From JAVBRD01 sp031548365 (GTDB lineage: Bacteria; Bacillota; Clostridia; Christensenellales; UBA1750): a stretch of DNA of 64,000 nucleotides. Under the pieces are notes generated by a model. That model was not told where the DNA came from. It did no database searches and saw only the letters and a list, made by a program, of their open reading frames with translations. Each line of letters begins with the position of its first letter. Position 1 is the stretch's first letter. Below, piece after piece: positions 58,726-64,000 of this stretch. Both the position numbers and the translations under genes were made by a program. The stretch lies in assembly GCA_031548365.1 (NCBI GenBank), contig JAVBRD010000010.1:1-64000 (forward strand). The letters are read 5' to 3'.

Positions 58726-59903
58726 TCCACGCGCGCCGCTATGTTGCCGTCGCTCAAAACAACGCTTAGCAGCGCGCCCAAAGGCGCATCGGCAACCTTC
58801 GTCACGACACGTCCCCCCGCGCGAACAACCGCGTATCCACGACCAAGCACACGCTTTGGCGAAAGCGCCTCCAGTCTTTGCGCGAGCGACTCCACGCGCG
58901 CATTTTCACGGTCAAGAGCGTTTCTGATGAGCGTCGCCAACAGAGTTTGCTTTGCGTTTACGCCTTCGATCGCTCGCGCGATCTGCGCACCCGGATACGC
59001 CTGATGCAAGCGCGCGATCAGTCGTTCAGCCACATCGTTTTTACGCGCGATCAGGCGGATCATTGCATCATCTAGTCCAGACGTGAGCGCGTCCGCATCC
59101 AAACGCATATCGGATAGCTGCGGTACGCATAGCTCTGCGGCTGCGGAGGGCGTTGGCGCGCGAACGTCCGCCACAAAATCTGCGATCGTGAAGTCCGTCT
59201 CGTGACCGACAGCGGAAATGATGGGAACCTCCGACGCGGCGATGGCGCGCGCGACTGTTTCATCATTAAAGCAAAATAAATCCTCGGGGGAGCCTCCCCC
59301 GCGCCCCACGATGATAACATCGCACAGGCCGCTTACGGAGAGCGTTCGAACGCCGTCCGCGATTTCGCAGGCAGCTCCCGCACCTTGAACACGCGCGGGC
59401 ATGAGGATGATGTTCACCCGCGGATCACGGCGCGTAGCGACCTTGACGATGTCATGAAATACTGCTCCCGTTTCCGACGTGACAACACCGACAGTGTTCG
59501 GATATTTCGGCAATCGACGTTTGCGGGAAGCGTCGAAAAGGCCTTCGTTTTCCAGCTTCGCCTTAAGCTCAAGGTACGCTTTGTACAGCGCGCCCACGCC
59601 ATCAAGGGCCATCCTACGCACGTAAAATTGGTACTGACCGTCGCGAATGTAAACGGAGACTTCGCCTGTAAGCACGACCGAAAGACCGTCGCGCGGCGAA
59701 AAAGAGATGTCGAGCGTGTTCTGGCGAAACATCACGCAGCGAATCGCCGATTCCTCATCCTTGAGCATAAAATACATGTGACCGGATGTATGACGCTTAA
59801 AGCCCGAAATTTCGCCACGCAAATCGACACGAGAAAGCAAAGGGTCGTCCGATAGAATACCCTTGATGTACTCGTTGAGCTGAGTGACACTCAGCGCGGG
59901 CAT
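58722..59903 (-). CDS. xseA: Exodeoxyribonuclease VII large subunit
   Basis: A 393-residue XseA: N-terminal OB fold (SVTQLNEYIKGILSDDPLLSRVDLRGEISGFKRHTSGHMYF), then the catalytic region with VVTSETGAVFHDIVKVATRRDP, IIVGRGGGSPEDLFCFNDE, and SAVGHETDFTIADFVADVRAPTPSAAAEL, and a coiled-coil tail. It is slightly short for the family (often 400-450). The start overlaps the folD stop by 13 bases. Confidence 0.95.
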   Translation of the reverse strand: MPALSVTQLNEYIKGILSDDPLLSRVDLRGEISGFKRHTSGHMYFMLKDEESAIRCVMFRQNTLDISFSPRDGLSVVLTGEVSVYIRDGQYQFYVRRMALDGVGALYKAYLELKAKLENEGLFDASRKRRLPKYPNTVGVVTSETGAVFHDIVKVATRRDPRVNIILMPARVQGAGAACEIADGVRTLSVSGLCDVIIVGRGGGSPEDLFCFNDETVARAIAASEVPIISAVGHETDFTIADFVADVRAPTPSAAAELCVPQLSDMRLDADALTSGLDDAMIRLIARKNDVAERLIARLHQAYPGAQIARAIEGVNAKQTLLATLIRNALDRENARVESLAQRLEALSPKRVLGRGYAVVRAGGRVVTKVADAPLGALLSVVLSDGNIAARVE

Positions 59904-60748
59904 GTATTCTCCGCCGCTTCAACCGTGGCTCGCATGAGCATCATGATGGTCATGGGGCCGACGCCGCCGGGTACAGGCGTGATGAAGCCGGCGACCTCGG
60001 AAACGGCGGCTGTGTCGACATCACCGAAAATTTTCTTGGATCCCGGCTTGCGGTTAATGCCCACGTCAACGACAACCGCGCCCGGTTTTACCATATCCGC
60101 GGTGACAAAGTGTTTGCGCCCGATGGCAACGACCAGAATATCCGCATCGAGCGTGTGTTTTTTTAGGTCAACCGTGCGCGAATGGCAGACCGTCACCGTG
60201 CAGTTCGCTGCAAGCAGCAACTGGGAGACGGGCTTGCCTACAATGGTGGATCGCCCGATCACTACAGCGTGCTTGCCGGAAAGAGGGATGCCCGCTTCTT
60301 CGAGTAGCCGCATCACGCCTGCGGGTGTGCAAGCGACAAAGCATTTCTGACCGAGCATGAGCCGCCCTGCGTTCACCGCGTGAAAACCGTCCACGTCTTT
60401 GCCGGGCGAAACCTCGGCAAGCACGGCAGGCTCATCAATGGGCGCGGGGAGCGGGCTTTGCACAAGTACGCCGTGAACCTGCGGATCTGCGTTGAGCTCG
60501 CGGATCACACGGATGACCTCGGCTTGCGGTGTGTCGGCGGGCATGCGGATGGTACGCGAGGCTATCCCGAGACTTTCGCACATACGCCCCTTGCTGCTGA
60601 CATAAATCTCCGACGCTGGATCCTCTCCCACCAGTATGACCGCGAGGCATGGCGTGATTCCACGCGCTTTTAGCGCTTCAACCCGCACGGCGAGTTCGGT
60701 CTTTACCTTCTCCGCGGTCAATCGACCGTCTAAGATTTGAGCTGGCAT
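59891..60748 (-). CDS. folD: Bifunctional methylenetetrahydrofolate dehydrogenase/cyclohydrolase
   Basis: A 285-residue FolD that interconverts 5,10-methylene- and 10-formyl-tetrahydrofolate. Motifs are VGEDPASEIYVSSKGRMCESLGI with the catalytic Lys, HGVLVQSPLPAPID, GKDVDGFHAVNAGRL, VVIGRSTIVGKPVSQLLL and the C-terminal ITPVPGGVGPMTIMML. ATG 60748 is chosen because AGGAGG lies 6 bases upstream; ATG 60754 directly abuts that site. Confidence 0.96.
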   Translation of the reverse strand: MPAQILDGRLTAEKVKTELAVRVEALKARGITPCLAVILVGEDPASEIYVSSKGRMCESLGIASRTIRMPADTPQAEVIRVIRELNADPQVHGVLVQSPLPAPIDEPAVLAEVSPGKDVDGFHAVNAGRLMLGQKCFVACTPAGVMRLLEEAGIPLSGKHAVVIGRSTIVGKPVSQLLLAANCTVTVCHSRTVDLKKHTLDADILVVAIGRKHFVTADMVKPGAVVVDVGINRKPGSKKIFGDVDTAAVSEVAGFITPVPGGVGPMTIMMLMRATVEAAENTCPR

Positions 60749-61701
60749 GTGCATCCTCCTGTTTTCTGTGCGCCGATCAGCGCGACACCCACAGCATTGT
60801 CGCTTGACAGCCCGGGCCTCGCAAAATAAAGGCGCAGACTCGGCGCGGACTCGTTCACGTCGCTTGTAATAATAGCACGAATCAGAGTGCTGGAAAGCAC
60901 GCCTCCCGCGAGAAGCACGGCAGTCACACCAGTCTTCTCATATGCAGTAAGCGCCATGTGGGCGACACTTCTGGCGATTAGTGAGAACACTTCGGCGGCT
61001 ATGTTCTGCGGTGAAAGCTCGTCCGATTTCAGCCAACGCATGGCCTGCGCTTCAGCGCCCGAAAAATGCACCCCGGTCGGTTCCATGCTGACCTTGAGTC
61101 GGGTTAGGGCATTGCCCGAACCGGCGAGTTGTTCAAGCGCCGGCCCGGCCGGAAAACCAAGCCCAAGCGCAACCCCAACCCTGTCGATCAGCTGTCCGGC
61201 GTGTAAATCCAAAGTGCCACTGAGAAACTCGACGCTTAGCGCGGGCTGTGAGCACAGCACAGCTTCTGTTGTACCGCCAGATACATGAAGAGCAATAAAG
61301 TGCTCATCGGTAAGCCCGCTTTTGTCCAGCGCAGCCGCGATGTGACCTTGCTGATGTGTCACCGGTATGTACTGAACGCTCAAGGCTGAGGCGATGGCAC
61401 GAGCGGTGCCCGCCCCGACTTCAAAGACCGGCATGTAGCTCTGCTCTACAGGGCGAGGCCTCTCCGAAGCACACACGGCCAAAATTGCGCAATCTGCCTC
61501 ACGGATAGCCGCTTCGACCAGGCCATGCAGTCTTTTGGTATGCTGAAATACGGCATCCGACTGCCTCAAGCCGCGCTCTGAGGGGCGTACATCCAAAAGT
61601 CGCCGCTTATCGGCCAGAAGAACGCCGTCTTCTGCGCCGACAATGGCGACAGATGTGGTGTAGCAGCTTGTGTCTATTCCGAGAACAGCGAGTCGCTTCA
61701 T
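60730..61701 (-). CDS. TsaD/Kae1-like paralogue (peptidase M22 family)
   Basis: A 323-residue member of the Kae1/TsaD ATPase fold. It starts VLGIDTSCYTTSVAIV, has the metal-binding His pair VTHQQGHIAAAL (H-x-x-x-H), VSGGTTEAVL, GFPAGPALEQLA, LLAGGVLSSTLIR, and the third metal ligand in SSDNAVGVALIG. Overall it diverges from canonical TsaD, for example VCASERPRPVEQSYMPVFEVG instead of the usual GPGSFTGLRVG-type loop. Clostridia often carry such a second copy beside nusB; its function is unknown. It overlaps nusB by ATGA. Confidence 0.82.
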   Translation of the reverse strand: MKRLAVLGIDTSCYTTSVAIVGAEDGVLLADKRRLLDVRPSERGLRQSDAVFQHTKRLHGLVEAAIREADCAILAVCASERPRPVEQSYMPVFEVGAGTARAIASALSVQYIPVTHQQGHIAAALDKSGLTDEHFIALHVSGGTTEAVLCSQPALSVEFLSGTLDLHAGQLIDRVGVALGLGFPAGPALEQLAGSGNALTRLKVSMEPTGVHFSGAEAQAMRWLKSDELSPQNIAAEVFSLIARSVAHMALTAYEKTGVTAVLLAGGVLSSTLIRAIITSDVNESAPSLRLYFARPGLSSDNAVGVALIGAQKTGGCTCQLKS

Positions 61702-62111
61702 GACTTGATCGCGCGTGAAATGTTGCCCAGAACGCCGTTGATAAACTTGACCGATTCCGGCGTTGAGTATGTGTGCGCAAGCTCAAGCGCTTCGTTGATC
61801 GAGACGCTTGTAGGAATGCTCTGATTCAAGCGCGTAAGCTCGTAGACGGACAGCCTGAGGATACAAAGGTCAACGTTGGCTAAGCGGTCAATCGTCCAGC
61901 CTTTGGCGTGCGCGGCGATTAAATCATCGATCTCGGACGTGTGGGACGCGATACCGTCGAGCGCTGCGTCCACATACGAGCGATCATCTTCGTCCAGATC
62001 GCTGTCTTTGACTTCCATCAGCCCGGACACGGTATCCCAGCGTCCCTCGCCTCCCATCAACGATTCGTAGACAAGCTTCATGGCGACATGGCGAGCGGAG
62101 GTTCTGGACAA
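61698..62111 (-). CDS. nusB: Transcription antitermination protein NusB
   Basis: A 137-residue NusB, which binds boxA RNA with S10 in rRNA antitermination. The N-terminus SRTSARHVAMKLVYESLMGG is the family start (usually SRRxAREAALQxLYQ) when read from TTG 62111, with GAGGAGA 9 bases upstream. The rest (LDGIASHTSEIDDLIAAHAKGWTIDRL, ILRLSVYEL, TSVSINEALELAHTYSTPESVKFINGVL) is diagnostic. ATG 62081 would cut off the conserved N-terminus. Confidence 0.93.
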   Translation of the reverse strand: MSRTSARHVAMKLVYESLMGGEGRWDTVSGLMEVKDSDLDEDDRSYVDAALDGIASHTSEIDDLIAAHAKGWTIDRLANVDLCILRLSVYELTRLNQSIPTSVSINEALELAHTYSTPESVKFINGVLGNISRAIKS

Positions 62112-62116
62112 AAGAA

Positions 62117-62374
62117 TCAATCTCCTCGGTCTTCGTCTGTGTCTTCCCTGTTTGTTGGTCTTTCGTATCCCAGGTATCGCTTGAATGGTGCGAAAATGTG
62201 GAGCAAAACCCCCACAGCCGTGCCAAGGCCGGTTAGAACCAGAAGCAGCAGCGTCTGAAAAAAGCCGATCGTCAGCATGAGTACGGCGGCAGTGAAGCCG
62301 ATAACTCCGCCGCAAATCGGGTACGCGTAGCGCTTGAGGAATCGCCCAATCGTGCATCCATACTCAGTTCTCAT
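62117..62374 (-). CDS. DUF2273 small membrane protein
   Basis: An 85-residue protein with two hydrophobic helices, CGGVIGFTAAVLMLTIGFF and LLLLVLTGLGTAVGVLLHIF, joined by a short turn, and an acidic tail (NREDTDEDRGD). This is the DUF2273 pattern found next to amaP and asp23 in Gram-positive bacteria; a role in the Asp23 membrane complex is possible. ATG 62374 is chosen; a GTG at 62383 is the alternative. Confidence 0.8.
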   Translation of the reverse strand: MRTEYGCTIGRFLKRYAYPICGGVIGFTAAVLMLTIGFFQTLLLLVLTGLGTAVGVLLHIFAPFKRYLGYERPTNREDTDEDRGD

Positions 62375-62385
62375 CGCGGCCACCG

Positions 62386-62925
62386 CTAATGAACGCGGCT
62401 GGGTGTCGGCACGGTGACTGGATGCACGCGGTCAAAAAACACCAACACTTCTTTGACCGCGATGCCTCCCGTTTCTGATACGTACTCGCGGATCTCGGTT
62501 TGCAGCTCGGACGCCAGTGCAGGGACTTGCACGTCGCCGGCAACACTGGCTTTGACGCGTATGCAAAGCCCGCCTTCGCTTTGCGCGATCACGGTCTGCA
62601 CGTCTTTGATGTCCTGGTGGCGTGAAACGACGCGCTGCGCCATGGCGTTGATGGCGGAACCGGAGAGAAGCACCTGCCCGTTTTCAGTTGAGAGCACTGT
62701 GAATGTCTGCTCCTGACGACTGCGCCGCATGAACGCCAAATAAAAGCCGATCACAGAAAAGAGCAGCGAAACCACACCGATTGTGGCGCAAAGAAGCACG
62801 TTATCAACTTGCCATACAATACCCAAGACAGCCATAACGCAAAACCCAAACGCAGACAAAAACACCAGCGATGAAACGAGCAGGAAACAAACCAGAAGCA
62901 CGCGCTTTGGTCCTGATATGCTCAT
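62386..62925 (-). CDS. amaP: Asp23 membrane anchor protein AmaP
   Basis: A 179-residue protein with two N-terminal transmembrane helices (VLLVCFLLVSSLVFLSAFGF and VLLCATIGVVSLLFSVIGFYLAF), then a cytosolic domain related to Asp23 (QTFTVLSTENGQVLLSGSAINAMAQRVV..VASVAGDVQVPALASELQTEIREYVSE). AmaP tethers Asp23 to the membrane in staphylococci. ATG 62925 lies 5 bases after AGGGTGA. It is next to asp23, as expected. Confidence 0.88.
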   Translation of the reverse strand: MSISGPKRVLLVCFLLVSSLVFLSAFGFCVMAVLGIVWQVDNVLLCATIGVVSLLFSVIGFYLAFMRRSRQEQTFTVLSTENGQVLLSGSAINAMAQRVVSRHQDIKDVQTVIAQSEGGLCIRVKASVAGDVQVPALASELQTEIREYVSETGGIAVKEVLVFFDRVHPVTVPTPSRVH

Positions 62926-62935
62926 GACATTCACC

Positions 62936-63361
62936 CTATTTCACGCGCGGCGGCGCGGGCGGCTCAATCTCCTGGATTTCCTTGTCTTTGTCCTTGGGGT
63001 GTCTGACCCCCATCACGTGGACATTGACTTCCACGCAGCGAAGGCCCGTCATGGTTTCAACAGCTTTTTTGACGTTCTCCTGAAGGTTCTCGGCAACCTC
63101 GGGAATTCGCACGCCATACTCGAGATAGACATACAGATCAATGGCCGCCTCGCTGTTGCCTACCTCAACGCGAACCCCCTTGGACAGGTTTTTCCTGCCG
63201 ATCATCTCAGCAATCCCGCCGACGATGTTGCTGCTCATGCCAAGCACACCCGGGATCTCCATCGCGGCGAGACCGGCGATGACCGAGACGACTTCATCGG
63301 CAAACGAAATGGTGCCGAGGCTGTCGGTTTCCACTGTTGTCATGTTGTTCTCTTCGCTCAT
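62936..63361 (-). CDS. asp23: Asp23/Gls24-family envelope stress protein
   Basis: A 141-residue Asp23 (DUF322) protein: LGTISFADEVVSVIAGLAAMEIPGV, GGIAEMIGRKNLSKGVRVEVG, IDLYVYLEYGVRIPEVAENLQENVKKAVE and VNVHVMGVRHPK. It forms a layer under the membrane and responds to envelope or alkaline stress. GGAGGTG precedes ATG 63361. It heads a transcript into amaP, DUF2273 and nusB, with a promoter at 63393-63421. Confidence 0.95.
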   Translation of the reverse strand: MSEENNMTTVETDSLGTISFADEVVSVIAGLAAMEIPGVLGMSSNIVGGIAEMIGRKNLSKGVRVEVGNSEAAIDLYVYLEYGVRIPEVAENLQENVKKAVETMTGLRCVEVNVHVMGVRHPKDKDKEIQEIEPPAPPRVK

Positions 63362-63392
63362 CGTGCACACCTCCACGTTGTTATTCAAGGAT

Positions 63393-63421
63393 ATCATAGC
63401 AGAATTAACCCCGATTGACAA
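63393..63421 (-). promoter_or_regulatory. Promoter of the asp23 operon
   Basis: On the minus strand: -35 TTGTCA (63416-63421), 17-base spacer, -10 TATGAT (63393-63398), with TGC before the -10. Transcription starts about 25 bases before the asp23 ATG. No sigma-B-type motif is seen. Confidence 0.7.
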
Positions 63422-63428
63422 TTCTTAT

Positions 63429-63614
63429 TCATTCGTCATTGTTCGTGACCGGCAGGACGGCGTCGTCAATGGTCAGCGTTCTGTAGTTCTCTTCGCCCAT
63501 GACGCACTTCATGCAGTTGTCGCACTTCTTTTTTTCATCAAGATCGCAACGTTCGCACTCGCCGCAGGAATCACATATTTTGGTTTCATCAAGATCGCAC
63601 GGCTTATTGTCCAT
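63429..63614 (-). CDS. Small cysteine-rich tandem-repeat protein
   Basis: A 61-residue protein whose first 37 residues are two copies of a 17-residue unit: CDLDETKICDSCGECER (6-22) and CDLDEKKKCDNCMKC (23-37). Eight cysteines keep exact period-17 spacing (6/23, 14/31, 17/34, 20/37), suggesting a metal-binding module. The tail ENYRTLTIDDAVLP is not cysteine rich. I do not know a function. GGGGGTGAT precedes ATG 63614; the longer frame to 63659 lacks a site. It lies between typA and asp23 on the same strand. Confidence 0.8.
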   Translation of the reverse strand: MDNKPCDLDETKICDSCGECERCDLDEKKKCDNCMKCVMGEENYRTLTIDDAVLPVTNNDE

Positions 63615-63704
63615 GCCAATCACCCCCCTCGACGCTACTTTTGCGCATTCTTCGTACATTATGTAAAACCTGTCGGCAGATATGACACATTCTGCGCGTT
63701 CTCC

Positions 63705-64000
63705 CTACGCGTCCTTTTTCCGCGCGTTGATGCGCATACGCTGCGTGGCGTCCAAAACGCGCTTGCGCAGACGGATGGACTGCGGGGTGATTTCGCACAG
63801 TTCGTCGTCCTCAAGAAACTCCAGCGACTCCTCAAGCGTGGGCGGAGTGATGGGTTTCAGGCGAAGCGAATCGTCGGCGGACGAGCTGCGCATGTTGGTC
63901 AAATGCTTCGTACGGCAGACATTGACCTCAATATCACCCGCTCGGGCGTTGCGCCCAACGATCATGCCCGCGTAAACCGGCATACCTGCCGTGATGAAGA
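63705..64000 (-). CDS. typA: GTP-binding protein TypA/BipA, C-terminal part (runs off the right edge)
   Basis: The last 98 residues of TypA: FITAGMPVYAGMIVGRNARAGDIEVNVC, then LTNMRSSSADDSLRLKPITPPTLEESLEFLEDDELCEITPQSIRLRKR, which is the conserved C-terminal domain of the ribosome-associated GTPase BipA. The full protein is about 600 residues, so most of the gene lies beyond the window. It is on the minus strand and precedes the cysteine-rich gene. Confidence 0.95.
   Translation of the reverse strand, partial: FITAGMPVYAGMIVGRNARAGDIEVNVCRTKHLTNMRSSSADDSLRLKPITPPTLEESLEFLEDDELCEITPQSIRLRKRVLDATQRMRINARKKDA

Noticed and set aside
1..64000. CRISPR arrays, rRNA genes, prophage or toxin-antitoxin modules
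   Set aside because: No regularly spaced direct repeats, rRNA-like sequence, phage genes or toxin pairs were seen on either strand.

Overview
This is a chromosomal segment of a GC-rich (high 50s percent by eye) member of the Clostridia. Evidence is the sporulation genes (spoIIP, and ytfI- and ytfJ-type genes), a CtsR-McsA-McsB-ClpC stress operon, an Asp23/AmaP cell-envelope stress operon, ArgR/AhrC, lysine and SAM-I riboswitches, and isoprenoid synthesis by the non-mevalonate route (dxs, ispG, ispA). A Christensenellales-like relative is my guess, not shown. There is no rRNA operon, CRISPR array or prophage. The only mobile DNA is the start of an IS1182-type transposase at the left edge. One tRNA (Arg, CCG) is present.

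Layout. 1-3.4 kb: transposase fragment, then a plus-strand sporulation block (DUF2953, ytfJ-like, DUF1614, spoIIP). 3.5-9.1 kb: minus-strand operon nadK-argR-recN-ispG-GNAT-nucleoside hydrolase. 9.2-13.6 kb: a ROK kinase/SIS isomerase fusion, divergent from a coupled cobT / VanX-like lipoprotein / membrane-protein operon. 13.5-17.1 kb: minus-strand ABC-2 exporter operon plus a TrmH methyltransferase behind a structured leader. 17.1-24.9 kb: zinc-ribbon gene with a long structured 5' region (candidate raiA RNA), comF, recD2, metK with a SAM-I riboswitch, M20 amidohydrolase and YfcC transporter. 25.0-31.0 kb: rpmG-secE-nusG-rplK-rplA, then ppk-ppx. 31.0-33.4 kb: GH172/DUF2961 protein, aquaporin, tRNA-Arg. 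33.4-35.9 kb: lysine riboswitch, dapA and a dapB fused to aspartokinase-type ACT domains. 35.9-42.5 kb: ctsR-mcsA-mcsB-clpC, a chorismate mutase fused to a degenerate shikimate-kinase-like domain, and glnA. 42.5-46.6 kb: tmcAL, a secreted unknown, a glycolipid glycosyltransferase and rplS. 46.6-64 kb: about 17 kb of closely packed minus-strand genes running from typA to a tyrosine recombinase.

How the genes fit together. Lysine/diaminopimelate synthesis appears to be controlled both by a lysine riboswitch and by ACT domains on DapB. Protein quality control sits under a CtsR operator whose promoter overlaps the upstream terminator. The 46.6-64 kb run mixes translation accessory factors (nusB, tlyA), folate (folD), isoprenoids (ispA, dxs), DNA repair (xseAB, mrfAB) and envelope stress (asp23, amaP), many joined by ATGA stop-start overlaps.

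The most unusual items are three domain fusions (DapB-ACT, chorismate mutase-pseudo-shikimate kinase, ROK-SIS), three structured leaders with no certain assignment, a 61-residue cysteine-repeat protein, and a palindrome found downstream of two unrelated genes.
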